NCBI GenBank assembly: GCA_036656795.1
Contig: JAVXHR010000006.1
Location: 1 to 64,000, forward strand
Origin: CAUPWF01 sp036656795
GTDB taxonomy: Bacteria; Bacillota; Clostridia; Lachnospirales; Lachnospiraceae
Reading direction: 5' to 3'
DNA: 64,000 nt
The notes under the pieces are model-generated. The model made no database searches. It was not told the origin of the DNA and worked only from the letters and a program-made list of their open reading frames with translations. Position 1 is the stretch's first letter. Every line of letters starts with the position of its first letter. Shown piece after piece: positions 35,766-44,754 of the stretch. The translations under genes and the position numbers were made by a program.

Positions 35766-36692
35766 TTATTTAATAATTGTTCCTGCTTTTCCATGGATTC
35801 CCTCTTTTAATGAATCAAAGGAGGTTATGAGTGCTTGTCGTCCAGGTTTTTTTTCTACAAATTCTACGGAGGCAATAAACTTCGGTAACATATTATATAC
35901 GCCAAAATGTCCTTGTGCCATATAGGTTTTAGCTTCTGCAACGGTAATTTCTCCCAATGTAGTTTCATTGGATTCACCATGATTAAGTAAAACTTGTTCA
36001 ACGCTTGTCAGAATAATCAATTCATCAGCATCAATTTGTTCTGCCAATTTTCCGGCAGTCAGATCTTTTTCAATTACAGCACTTGCACCTTTCAGGCGAT
36101 TATCTTGCTGCAATACAGGGATGCCACCACCGCCACAGGCAATGACTACTTGGTTAGCATCTACAAGTGTACGAATTGCATCAATTTCAATAATATCTAC
36201 AGGTTTTGGAGCGGCAACAATACGTCGAAATCCTTTTTCTTCTTCTACCACGTAATTCCCCTTGTTTTCTTCTTCTTTAGCTTCTTCAGCTGTCATGTAG
36301 CGACCAATTATTTTGGTTGGGGTGTAGAACGCTTCATCATATGGATCTACGGTTACTTGTGTTAGTATAGTAGATACTGTTCGGAAGATACCACGATTAA
36401 ATAATTCTTCGCGAATTGCATTTTGCAAATCATATCCAATATAGCCTTGGCTCATAGCAGAACAAACTGACATGGGTGCTGCAGTATAATTATCATGAGA
36501 TTTTCCAAATTCATTCATAGCAGCATGAATCATTCCTACTTGTGGTGCATTACTATGTGAGATTACAACTTGGTATCCTTCCTCAATTAAATCTGCAATT
36601 GATTTAGCCGTTTTTTTCACCGCGGTCATTTGATCCGGCAATGTAACACCAAGGGCGCGATGCCCTAACGCAATTACAATTTTTTTTCTCAT
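35766..36692 (-). CDS. Carbamate kinase-like protein
   Basis: 308 residues of the amino acid kinase fold, aligned along its length with ArcC (QVVIACGGGGIPVL, LTAGKLAEQIDADELIILTSVEQV, HFGVYNMLPK). Two phosphate-loop motifs differ from the usual carbamate kinase: ALGHRALG in place of ALGGNALG, and SHSNAPQVG in place of HGNGPQVG. It may be a divergent carbamate kinase or an enzyme for a related substrate. No arginine deiminase genes are nearby. The ATG complementary to 36690-36692 is chosen because GAGG lies 8 nt upstream. Confidence 0.8.
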   Translation of the reverse strand: MRKKIVIALGHRALGVTLPDQMTAVKKTAKSIADLIEEGYQVVISHSNAPQVGMIHAAMNEFGKSHDNYTAAPMSVCSAMSQGYIGYDLQNAIREELFNRGIFRTVSTILTQVTVDPYDEAFYTPTKIIGRYMTAEEAKEEENKGNYVVEEEKGFRRIVAAPKPVDIIEIDAIRTLVDANQVVIACGGGGIPVLQQDNRLKGASAVIEKDLTAGKLAEQIDADELIILTSVEQVLLNHGESNETTLGEITVAEAKTYMAQGHFGVYNMLPKFIASVEFVEKKPGRQALITSFDSLKEGIHGKAGTIIK

Positions 36693-36878
36693 ATGAAGTA
36701 CCTCTATTTCTTTCTTATATTTTGCGATAATAATTATATCCAAATTATAGTATTTTCCAGTATAAAAAGCAATTACTTTCTTCTGAATCTATAGTATACT
36801 ATAAGTAAAAGAAGATGCTTTGAAAGTAACCATAGAAAAGCATTAATAAAAAGTATTATAAGAAAGGAGTTTGTAGAT

Positions 36879-37676
36879 ATGAATTTAATTGTAATTGCAC
36901 CACGAGGAAAAATGGGGAAACTAATTTGTCAAGTGGCAGATGAGTCAGCAGAATTGACAATTATAGCAGGAGTAGCACCGGAAGGAAGAGATTACATTGG
37001 TCGCGACATTGGTCAAGTAGCTATGATTGGGCATGATACTGGTGCTTTGGTGGTAGATAATCTAGAATCGATTATTGAACAATGTGACGTTATTATTGAT
37101 TTTTCTACAAAAGAGACAAGTTTAGAGGTGTTAGAGTCAGCAAAAAAGCATAAAAAAGCGCTGGTATGTGGAACGACAGGATTTACACCGGAAGAATATC
37201 AAAGATTTCAAGATGCGGCCACAAGTATTCCTATATTGTATGCTGCAAATACTTCCAAATTAGTAAATGTAATGAATAAACTATTGGAAATAGCAACAAG
37301 TATTATCGGACAAGAAACGGATATTGAAATTCTGGAAATGCATGATCAATGGAAAAAGGACGCACCAAGTGGGACTTCGAAAGAAATGGGCGAGATTATA
37401 GCAGAAGCAATGGGAAAGGAATTAAAAGATATTGCGGTATATGGGCGTGAGGGAGTTACTCCAAGAGAAACAGGAACAATTGGATACCATTCTTTACGTG
37501 CAGGGAATATTCCAAGCAGTCATACGGTATACTTTGGTGGAATGGGAGAACGGTTAGAAATAACACATCATAGTTATAATTGGGAATGTTTTGCAAGAGG
37601 AGCTTGTGATTGTGCTACATATCTAAAGGGAAAACCGGCCGGATTCTATACCATTAAAGATGTATTACATATATAA
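36879..37676 (+). CDS. dapB: 4-hydroxy-tetrahydrodipicolinate reductase DapB
   Basis: 265 residues. An N-terminal Rossmann domain reads VIAPRGKMG, with the first glycine of the usual motif replaced by Ala. The catalytic domain carries EMHDQWKKDAPSGTS, where His155 and Lys159 match E. coli His159 and Lys163; the second histidine of the usual HH pair is Asp156. GERLEITHHS closes the site. It reduces the lysine/diaminopimelate precursor with NAD(P)H in the cytosol. It is divergent from the carbamate-kinase-like gene; AAGGAG precedes the ATG. Confidence 0.88.
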   Translation: MNLIVIAPRGKMGKLICQVADESAELTIIAGVAPEGRDYIGRDIGQVAMIGHDTGALVVDNLESIIEQCDVIIDFSTKETSLEVLESAKKHKKALVCGTTGFTPEEYQRFQDAATSIPILYAANTSKLVNVMNKLLEIATSIIGQETDIEILEMHDQWKKDAPSGTSKEMGEIIAEAMGKELKDIAVYGREGVTPRETGTIGYHSLRAGNIPSSHTVYFGGMGERLEITHHSYNWECFARGACDCATYLKGKPAGFYTIKDVLHI

Positions 37677-37694
37677 TTTTGCAACAATACGTGG

Positions 37695-38888
37695 TTATTT
37701 AAAGTTCATGGTTATCTGACATATTTCACTTTTAGAATCCACACGCATATTGGGGCCAAAGACACCAATTCCGGAAGTGACAATATTATGCATCTTATCT
37801 TTTTTTAGATAGCCATATGGATTTTCCCAAAAGAAATGAATCGTAAGGGTACCGGGAAACATCTGCCCGTCATGAGTATGACCAGCCAGATCGACATCTA
37901 CACCGGCATCAGCCAATTCCTGGAGTTCACGTGGCTCGTGATCTAGGACAATAATTGGTTTCGATTTATCAATCCCCGTCAGTAATTTTGATGGGGATTT
38001 TCGTTGAGTAATTCCACGGCCGGGACGCTCATAGTCCGGTCTTCCGATTATATAAAAGGCATCATCTATGAGAACTACGTCATCTCGAAGAAGTTGTATA
38101 TTTGAATTTTGAAGAAATTGATCCATTCTAATATCACTCTGCTTTTTTTTTGATTTATTAGAAAATGTAAATCCGGCTAATATCTTTTCCGAGATATCAT
38201 GGTTTCCATAACAGGCAAACACACCATACTTACTTTTCAGTGTTCTAAGAATCTGAGACAAATGTTCAGGGGACTCTAAAGCTTCATATTCATTGTCGAA
38301 GATATCTCCTGCAATACATACCACATCAGCATTCATTCCATTAATTTTATCTACCATTTGCTGCATATGATAGGAGCCAATACTATAACCTAAGTGAAAG
38401 TCCGCAACTAATACAACCCGAAGGGATTGAGTGGCGATACAAGGTTTTGCAACGTCAATCTCATAATTGGTAGTTCGGATATTGCGGGCATTTAATGTAC
38501 CGTAGATAGATAATCCGGCAATGATTGCAATGCAAACAGTCCCTGTGGTTACAAATACAGTACGGGATGCCAATTTCTCTTGATCTATACATTTTAGATG
38601 TTTCAAGATGATACGCACAAGATCTACTATAATAATGGTTAAAATAATATAGGCAAATGTGCCAAACCAAATATTGCTTAAGTGTTTTAACCAACGCTGA
38701 AATGGAGAAGTTGGCAATAAAAATGCAATTAAGATTGAACTTGCAATAAATGTATAGATGAGAATAATTATGACCCGTATCCATTTCTTTTTAAAATGAT
38801 GATGACAAGCACTCATCCAGCGAATTCCCCAACGAACTATGTAGAAATTAACAACGAGATAAATTGGAATTAAACAAAGCGCAATCAT
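37695..38888 (-). CDS. Membrane-anchored metallophosphoesterase
   Basis: 397 residues: about four hydrophobic segments in the first 130, then a calcineurin-like phosphoesterase domain facing outside, with metal-binding motifs ADFHLG (about 166), AGDIFDNE, YGNHD and AGHTHDGQ. This is the YkuE/YaeI-like group, some members of which act on lipid headgroups such as UDP-diacylglucosamine. The substrate is not known here. It is convergent with dapB. Confidence 0.88.
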   Translation of the reverse strand: MIALCLIPIYLVVNFYIVRWGIRWMSACHHHFKKKWIRVIIILIYTFIASSILIAFLLPTSPFQRWLKHLSNIWFGTFAYIILTIIIVDLVRIILKHLKCIDQEKLASRTVFVTTGTVCIAIIAGLSIYGTLNARNIRTTNYEIDVAKPCIATQSLRVVLVADFHLGYSIGSYHMQQMVDKINGMNADVVCIAGDIFDNEYEALESPEHLSQILRTLKSKYGVFACYGNHDISEKILAGFTFSNKSKKKQSDIRMDQFLQNSNIQLLRDDVVLIDDAFYIIGRPDYERPGRGITQRKSPSKLLTGIDKSKPIIVLDHEPRELQELADAGVDVDLAGHTHDGQMFPGTLTIHFFWENPYGYLKKDKMHNIVTSGIGVFGPNMRVDSKSEICQITMNFK

Positions 38889-38923
38889 GGGTTGTCCTCT
38901 CTTCTTTCGTAGGCATTAGGGGG

Positions 38924-39475
38924 CTATAATTTAACCATATGTGGGCGATGTCCAGTATGTTTTAGAAATTTTTTGAGAATATCCTCTGTTTTAATCTTTA
39001 AACTCGATGTATTGATACATGGATGACAACCGATGTATTCATGGTCTAATAAGTCCTTATCAATTAAGAGGTCAACGTACCAATCCTTATCATTCATAAG
39101 ACCGAGGACACTGACTGAACCAGGAGTAATATCAAGATACTTTTCCATATACTCAGGTTCAGCAAAAGATAATCTGGAGATATTCAATTGTTTCGAGAGA
39201 TCCTTAGTCATAAATTTTTTATCCCCCGGAATTAATAATAAAAAGAAAGTTGTCTTCTGTTGGTTGCGAAGAAATAGATTCTTGCACATCTCAATGCCAA
39301 GTGCTTCATCTACGACATGACATTCCTCAATGGTGGCAGCTACATCATGGTCGACCCTTTCATAAGGTATCTTCAATTTATCTAACAAGGCATAGACAGC
39401 CATCTCTTTTGGAAGTCGGTTGCCGTCTGTTGGTGCAGTTGTAAAGTGTTTCTCACTTACATGTATTTCATTCAT
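38924..39475 (-). CDS. ProX/YbaK-type aminoacyl-tRNA deacylase
   Basis: 183 residues of the YbaK/ProX editing-domain family. The motifs KNLFLRNQQKTTFFLLLI (about 68-85), RLSFAEPEYMEKYLDITPGSVSVLGL and IGCHPCINTSSLKI match ProXp-ala, which removes alanine wrongly attached to tRNA-Pro. The ATG complementary to 39473-39475 has AAAGGGG upstream and gives the usual family length. It works in the cytosol as a proofreading factor. Confidence 0.88.
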   Translation of the reverse strand: MNEIHVSEKHFTTAPTDGNRLPKEMAVYALLDKLKIPYERVDHDVAATIEECHVVDEALGIEMCKNLFLRNQQKTTFFLLLIPGDKKFMTKDLSKQLNISRLSFAEPEYMEKYLDITPGSVSVLGLMNDKDWYVDLLIDKDLLDHEYIGCHPCINTSSLKIKTEDILKKFLKHTGHRPHMVKL

Positions 39476-39625
39476 AATAAGCCCCTTTCGCAATAAATAT
39501 TATAAAATAAGTATAATCATAATGTCTCCAAAAAACAACCCGAAAAAGTCAACTTAAAATCACAGTATATTTATTGCAAATAAAACCAGATATGTTATAA
39601 TTCTATGGATTGAAGGAGGGGCGCT

Positions 39626-40180
39626 ATGGAACATATCTATTATTATCATACAGATATTGGTGTGATTGGAATTGTGGATTATGAGTCAGATGAAAAAGCA
39701 AAAGAGAAAAAATCCGTTATCACACACATTTTATTAGAACAAATGCCAATTCCATTAACCTATTTAGAAAAAGAAACATCTGTGATACAGAACATGGCAG
39801 AGCAGATACAAGAATATATAGCAGGTCTTAGATACACATTTGACATTCCTTATGAATTACAAGGTACACCATTTCAGCAAAAGGTATGGAATGCCCTAAC
39901 GAAGATTCCTTACGGGGAGACGCGAAGTTATAAAGAAATAGCGATTCAGACAGGTAATGAACATGCAAGCCGTGCTATTGGTATGGCGAATCATAAAAAT
40001 CCATTGCCTATTCTAATACCATGTCATCGGGTTATCGGAGCCAATGGCGCACTTGTAGGGTATGGGGGTGGATTGCAGATGAAGAAGATACTGCTAGATA
40101 TAGAAGCAACACATATACGAAATCAAATTAAGGAGGAAAATGACAATGATAGAAATCAGGGATTTAACAAAGATATATAA
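39626..40180 (+). CDS. ogt: Methylated-DNA--protein-cysteine methyltransferase
   Basis: 184 residues of the Ogt/Ada-C type. The acceptor Cys133 lies in LIPCHRVIGANG, the helix-turn-helix region reads YGETRSYKEIA, and GGGLQMKKILL lies near the end. It repairs O6-methylguanine by a suicide transfer to the cysteine. Its 3' end overlaps the start of the ABC ATPase gene by 41 nt, in another frame, suggesting translational coupling. Confidence 0.94.
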   Translation: MEHIYYYHTDIGVIGIVDYESDEKAKEKKSVITHILLEQMPIPLTYLEKETSVIQNMAEQIQEYIAGLRYTFDIPYELQGTPFQQKVWNALTKIPYGETRSYKEIAIQTGNEHASRAIGMANHKNPLPILIPCHRVIGANGALVGYGGGLQMKKILLDIEATHIRNQIKEENDNDRNQGFNKDI

Positions 40181-40919
40181 GCTAAACAAAAAACAGATGA
40201 AAGAATCTAAAACAACAAATTCAAAGAAAGTAGCAGTAGATCATCTAAACCTTACAGCAAAAAAAGGTGAGATATACGGATTGCTAGGACCAAATGGAGC
40301 CGGTAAAACAACAACCCTTCGTTGCATTGCAACTATCATCAAACCAACCAGCGGAGAAATCTATGTAGAGGGTCACGAAGTACAAAAAGAACCTGATGCA
40401 ATCAGAAATACAATTGGGTTTTTGACCAGTGATATCAAACTGGATCCACAGTTTTCAGTGGATTATATGTTTGATTTTTTTGGACGCATTCATAACATCC
40501 CAATGGATATATTAAAAAAAAGAAAAGAAGAATTATTCACCTACTTTGAGATTACAGAATTTGCACATAAAAAAATCAAAGAATTGTCTACCGGTATGAA
40601 GCAAAAAGCAGCGATTGCGGTAAGTTTGGTTCATAATCCGGAAGTTGTAATCTTTGATGAACCAACCAATGGACTAGATATTATTACAGCCAGAAGTGTG
40701 ACTGATTACCTTAAAAAATTAAGGGACGAAGGAAAATTAGTCATCATCTCTACCCATATTATGTCAGAGGCAGAAAAATTGTGTGATAGAGTTGGCATTA
40801 TCATAGATGGGGCAAAAGAAGCAGAAGGAACCGTAGATGAATTATTGGAGCTGACACATACAAAGGATCTGGAAGATGCCTTTTTTGAATTGTACAAATG
40901 GAAAAAGGAGGATGCATAA
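40140..40919 (+). CDS. natA: ABC transporter ATPase (NatA-like)
   Basis: 259-residue ABC ATPase. Walker A is GPNGAGKTT (about 52-60), the signature LSTGMKQKAAIAVSL, Walker B VVIFDEPTNGLD and the H-loop STHIMSEAE. The sequence most resembles NatA of Na+-export and drug-export type systems. It pairs with the permease at 40921. AAGGAGGAAAATGACAATG provides a good ribosome site inside the ogt gene. Confidence 0.88.
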   Translation: MTMIEIRDLTKIYKLNKKQMKESKTTNSKKVAVDHLNLTAKKGEIYGLLGPNGAGKTTTLRCIATIIKPTSGEIYVEGHEVQKEPDAIRNTIGFLTSDIKLDPQFSVDYMFDFFGRIHNIPMDILKKRKEELFTYFEITEFAHKKIKELSTGMKQKAAIAVSLVHNPEVVIFDEPTNGLDIITARSVTDYLKKLRDEGKLVIISTHIMSEAEKLCDRVGIIIDGAKEAEGTVDELLELTHTKDLEDAFFELYKWKKEDA

Positions 40920-40920
40920 C

Positions 40921-42135
40921 ATGAATGGAATCAAACAAATATTTATAAAAGAAATGGACCGTGTTTTTAAAGATAAGAAGATGGTATTCTCTGTATTTAT
41001 ACTTCCGGTTGTGGTTATGATTGGAATCTTGGTTATTATGAACAGTTTGATGGGAAGTATGGAAAAAGATATTGAGCAGCACAAACCAATTGTATATGTA
41101 CAGAATCAAACCGAAAGTTTTCGTTCGTTTTTGACGGAGAACAATCATACTTATCAATTAAAAAGCATAAAGACAAAACAAGAACGAACAGATGCAGAAT
41201 CTCAGATTATAAAAGGAAATGCAGATTTATTGATTGAATTTCCTGTAGACATGGAAGAACAAATAGCTCAATACAAGGAGGGAGATGCAATTCCACAAGT
41301 AAAGACATATTACAATCCATCGGAAGATTATTCGAGACAAGCATTTACAGAGATTAGTCAAAATGCGCTGGAGGCTTATCGACAAAGTTTGCTGTCTAAG
41401 CGGGTGGGAAATTTAGAACAGATTTCTATCTTCACGGTAAATACAGATAATAAAGAGATGATAATGCAAGATGAAAGCAAAGCTGGTGGAAAGGCATTGG
41501 GTATGATGCTTCCTTATTTTATTACAATACTTTTATTTGCAGGAGCTATGGGAATTGGTACTGATATGATAGCCGGAGAAAAAGAGCGTGGAACCATGGC
41601 GAGTTTGTTGGTCTCACCAATCAAGAGAAGTGCAATTGTACTTGGAAAAGTGTGTTCGCTTATGTGCATTTCCGGAATATCTTCGGTCATATATGTAGTT
41701 GCTATGGTTGCATTCATACCGGTCATGATGAAATCCATGACGGGTCAAAGAGATAATTTCAATCTGAATTTCAGTGTAGCACAGATTATAATGCTAGGGG
41801 TGCTACTTGTTGCAGTGGCGTTCTTATATTCTAGTATTATTGCGTTGATGTCCGTATTTGCAAAGACAACAAAAGAAGCAGGAACCTATGTGATGCCAGC
41901 TTATATGCTGATATTAATTATTGGCATGACAACCATATTCACAACAGGAGAGACGACAACGGCATCTTATTGTATCCCGATTTATAATAGTTCCGTTGCA
42001 TTAAAGGGGATTCTCACTCAAGAAATCACTATGATGCAATATGGACTCACGGTGGGGATTACATTACTTGTAGGGGCAATATTGACAGGAATTATGGTGA
42101 AGGCTTTTGAAAGTGAAAAGGTCATGTCAATATAG
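40921..42135 (+). CDS. natB: ABC-2 type permease (NatB-like)
   Basis: 404 residues: one membrane helix near the N-terminus (about 19-40), a long extracytoplasmic domain, then five or six C-terminal helices, the ABC-2 export layout of NatB. KERGTMASLLVSPIKRSAIVLGK is the conserved cytosolic coupling segment. I place the start at the ATG at 40921, with AAAGGAGG 8 nt upstream. It lies one base behind the ATPase stop codon. Na+ or a drug is the likely export substrate. Confidence 0.88.
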   Translation: MNGIKQIFIKEMDRVFKDKKMVFSVFILPVVVMIGILVIMNSLMGSMEKDIEQHKPIVYVQNQTESFRSFLTENNHTYQLKSIKTKQERTDAESQIIKGNADLLIEFPVDMEEQIAQYKEGDAIPQVKTYYNPSEDYSRQAFTEISQNALEAYRQSLLSKRVGNLEQISIFTVNTDNKEMIMQDESKAGGKALGMMLPYFITILLFAGAMGIGTDMIAGEKERGTMASLLVSPIKRSAIVLGKVCSLMCISGISSVIYVVAMVAFIPVMMKSMTGQRDNFNLNFSVAQIIMLGVLLVAVAFLYSSIIALMSVFAKTTKEAGTYVMPAYMLILIIGMTTIFTTGETTTASYCIPIYNSSVALKGILTQEITMMQYGLTVGITLLVGAILTGIMVKAFESEKVMSI

Positions 42136-42158
42136 AAGTGTTGATAACCGTATATTAA

Positions 42159-42205
42159 GTGTTGGCATATACTAGTTTAAGAGGTAGTATATGCTGACAC
42201 TTTTT
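42159..42205 (+). terminator. Intrinsic terminator after natAB
   Basis: A 16-bp stem (42159-42174 with 42185-42200, two G-U pairs) followed by TTTTT. It ends the ogt-natA-natB transcript. Confidence 0.88.
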
Positions 42206-42218
42206 AGGTGGTGATAAT

Positions 42219-42473
42219 ATGCGGCTGTGTGAGCTTAGATGTAAGGAAGTATTGAATTTGTGTGATTGCAAAAGATTGGGATATGTAGTAGATGTTATGT
42301 TAGACATGTGTAGGGGAACAGTTATCGCTATTATTGTTCCGGCAGAAAGTCATATCTGTGGATTCTTAGGGAATACATCTGAGTATGTGATTCCATTTGA
42401 GTGTATTAAGAAAGTGGGTCCCGATATAATATTGGTAGAAATATGTGCAGAAAAATTTTTGAAAAAATGTTAA
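42219..42473 (+). CDS. YlmC/YmxH-family protein (PRC-barrel)
   Basis: 84 residues of the small beta-barrel PRC fold. MRLCELRCKEVLNLCDCKRLGYVVDV at the start and PFECIKKVGPDIILVE near the end are typical of the YlmC/YmxH family found in spore-formers. Family members are linked to sporulation, but the mechanism is not established. The AGGTGGTGAT ribosome site overlaps the end of the preceding terminator. Confidence 0.88.
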   Translation: MRLCELRCKEVLNLCDCKRLGYVVDVMLDMCRGTVIAIIVPAESHICGFLGNTSEYVIPFECIKKVGPDIILVEICAEKFLKKC

Positions 42474-42525
42474 AAATTTGGTACACTGTAACAAAGAACA
42501 TGAGAAAAGTGAGGATAAAATACCA

Positions 42526-43449
42526 ATGAAAAAATGGATTCGGGAACTGCCAATTCCAATCTCAGGAGTAATGCTTAGCATAGCGGCACTTGGCAATCTC
42601 TATCAACAGAATTCACAAGAAATACATCTACTATGTGGCATCTTGACCGGAATATTATTTATAGTATTAACAATGAAATTCATCTGTTATCCCAAACAAT
42701 TGAAAGAAGCATTACAACAACCGGAACCTGCCAGTGTGTTGGTTACTTATACGATGACTTGGATGCTGTTAAGTGTCTATTTGAAACCGGTATTGCATAA
42801 CGTATCTTTCTATATATGGATATTGGGCGGGGTTGCACATCTGTTCCTTGTAGTTCGATTTACAATTCATTATGTATTCAAAGTACATTGGAGAACGGTA
42901 TTTGCCACTTATTACATTGGATATGCGGGAATTGCTACTATTGGCATTACAGCACCGGCCTATCAGATGGAAAAAGTAGGTGCTGCTTCGGTGTGGGTGG
43001 CATTGGTGTGTGTTGGGTTTATGCTGTTCTTTGTAACTTATCGTTATCTAAGGTATCCAGATATGAAAGAAAGTGACAAGCTTTTATTCTGTGTATATGC
43101 ATCGCCAATAAGTGTTTGCCTGACCGGGTATCTAAATTCCGTGCGTCCCATTGAGTATCCGCTATTACTGTTTTTATTCTTGGCGGCACAGTTCTTGTGT
43201 GGGATGTCATTTCTTCAAGCATTTTCGCATTTACGAGGGACTTTTTATGTCAGTTTTTCAGCATTTACATTTCCATTTGTAATTAGTGCAATGGGGGCAC
43301 AGAAGATGATGCAGTATCTGGACAGCCTTGGGCAGCATTCATTACTGTTGAAAATGCTGGTGGATACAGAAAAAGTAGTAGCATTGTTTTTGGTTGTATA
43401 TACATTGATTCGATTTATAAACTATATGCGAACAGAGACAAGATATTAA
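42526..43449 (+). CDS. TDT-family (tellurite/dicarboxylate) transporter
   Basis: 307 residues and about ten hydrophobic segments. The opening LPIPISGVMLSIAALGNLY and the later PISVCLTGYLNS match the TehA/SLAC1-like TDT family of anion channels. The substrate is unknown: tellurite, dicarboxylates or small anions. The ATG at 42526 has GAGG 12 nt upstream, a rather long spacing; an earlier GTG-type start is less likely. Confidence 0.85.
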   Translation: MKKWIRELPIPISGVMLSIAALGNLYQQNSQEIHLLCGILTGILFIVLTMKFICYPKQLKEALQQPEPASVLVTYTMTWMLLSVYLKPVLHNVSFYIWILGGVAHLFLVVRFTIHYVFKVHWRTVFATYYIGYAGIATIGITAPAYQMEKVGAASVWVALVCVGFMLFFVTYRYLRYPDMKESDKLLFCVYASPISVCLTGYLNSVRPIEYPLLLFLFLAAQFLCGMSFLQAFSHLRGTFYVSFSAFTFPFVISAMGAQKMMQYLDSLGQHSLLLKMLVDTEKVVALFLVVYTLIRFINYMRTETRY

Positions 43450-43466
43450 AAAAGATAAAATGATGT

Positions 43467-43495
43467 TTGACAAGTATTTCAGTACCTTATATACT
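43467..43495 (+). promoter_or_regulatory. Promoter of nrdR
   Basis: TTGACA (43467-43472) and TATACT (43490-43495) are separated by exactly 17 bp, 32 bp before the nrdR start. Confidence 0.8.
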
Positions 43496-43503
43496 ATATA
43501 TAG
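43494..43503. promoter_or_regulatory. NrdR-box-like palindrome
   Basis: CTATATATAG overlaps the -10 element of the nrdR promoter and equals the core of the NrdR box consensus (ACA-CTATATATAG-TGT type). No second box at the usual spacing was found. Confidence 0.4.
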
Positions 43504-43527
43504 AAACATTGAAAGGATGGAATACAT

Positions 43528-43980
43528 ATGAAGTGTCCATACTGTAACAATCTAGATACGAGGGTTATTGATTCACGTCCCGCAGAAGATGGCAATTCTA
43601 TTCGTAGAAGACGTTCTTGCGATGTATGTGGCAAACGTTTTACAACCTATGAGAAAGTAGAAACCATTCCACTTATTATTATTAAAAAGGACAACAATCG
43701 CGAGCAGTATGAGCGATCCAAGATAGAAGCAGGCGTGTTGCGTGCATGCTATAAAAGACCGGTTTCAGCAGCAGATATACAACGCACCATAGAATCCATA
43801 GAAACAGATATCTTTAACCGAGAGGAAAAAGAAATTCCAAGCAGTATCATTGGCGAGATTGTGATGGATAAATTAAGTGGATTAGATGCAGTGGCTTATG
43901 TTAGATTTGCATCAGTATATCGTGAATTTAAAGATGTGAATACATTTATGTCAGAATTAAAGAAGATATTAGATAAATAA
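43528..43980 (+). CDS. nrdR: Transcriptional repressor NrdR
   Basis: 150 residues. A zinc ribbon (Cys3, Cys6, Cys31, Cys34 in MKCPYC and SCDVCG) is followed by an ATP-cone domain (IIKKDNNREQYERSKIEAGV). NrdR senses ATP/dATP and represses ribonucleotide reductase genes. Length and motifs match fully. GAAAGGA precedes the ATG. Confidence 0.97.
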   Translation: MKCPYCNNLDTRVIDSRPAEDGNSIRRRRSCDVCGKRFTTYEKVETIPLIIIKKDNNREQYERSKIEAGVLRACYKRPVSAADIQRTIESIETDIFNREEKEIPSSIIGEIVMDKLSGLDAVAYVRFASVYREFKDVNTFMSELKKILDK

Positions 43981-44064
43981 GTGATAGATTTTATTGAAAA
44001 GAGGTAACAATGTAAACCGTATTGTATCCCGTTAAGGGAACGATAACAAGGAGGACAATTAAAT

Positions 44065-44673
44065 ATGAAAGCAAACAAAAAAGGGATTGCACAGATGACC
44101 CAGCTAGCGATGCTAGTGGCAATTTTGGTGATACTCACAGTCACAAATCTAGGATTGATTACCACAGGTGTGGTGTCGATTACATTCCTACACATTCCGG
44201 TTATTATAGGCTCATTAATAATGGGGCCATATTATGGTGGGATTTTAGGATTCTGTTTTGGCATTATCGCGATGTTAAACGCCACGTTTCGTGGAGCAAC
44301 ACCGGTAGATATGATGTTTACACCGTTTGGGGGACATAATATGCCAATTCAAGCAATTATCATGTGCATTGCACCGAGAATTGTATTAGGTGTTGTACCG
44401 GCGTTATTTCAAAAGCTATTAAGTAAACGAATAAAAAAGGAGCACATTAGTACAGCAATTAGTGCTGCATTGTCAACAATAATTCATACCGTATTAGTAT
44501 TAGGGTGTCTTTATTTCTTCTTTTTTACGGACATGAATTTTTCAACAGTGATTAAGACGGTGTTTTTAGCAGTGGTTGGATTAAATGGTTCCTTAGAAGT
44601 ATTAGCAGCAACTATTATCTGCAGTGCCATCAGTGTCCCGCTTCGGAAGTATCTGCGTGGACGACAGATATAA
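44065..44673 (+). CDS. ECF transporter S-component (possibly pantothenate)
   Basis: 202 residues, about six hydrophobic segments. The segment ITFLHIPVIIGSLIMGPYYGGILG is typical of the S-component group that includes PanT, so pantothenate is a reasonable but unproven substrate. AACAAGGAGG precedes the ATG. The 84 bp before it contain a small GC stem (TCCC/GGGA at about 44027-44039), but I recognise no riboswitch. Confidence 0.82.
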   Translation: MKANKKGIAQMTQLAMLVAILVILTVTNLGLITTGVVSITFLHIPVIIGSLIMGPYYGGILGFCFGIIAMLNATFRGATPVDMMFTPFGGHNMPIQAIIMCIAPRIVLGVVPALFQKLLSKRIKKEHISTAISAALSTIIHTVLVLGCLYFFFFTDMNFSTVIKTVFLAVVGLNGSLEVLAATIICSAISVPLRKYLRGRQI

Positions 44674-44754
44674 ATACATGAATGATGGGGAGGAGTGGAA
44701 CAAGAAAAACCACTGTTCCTCATTTTCTTTCAGAAGAAAAGAGACAGAGATAAA

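Noticed and set aside
37320..37380. Apparent loss of the DapB catalytic histidine
   Set aside because: With the E. coli numbering (His159 first, Lys163), the catalytic His155 and Lys159 are kept; only the second histidine is changed, to Asp156.
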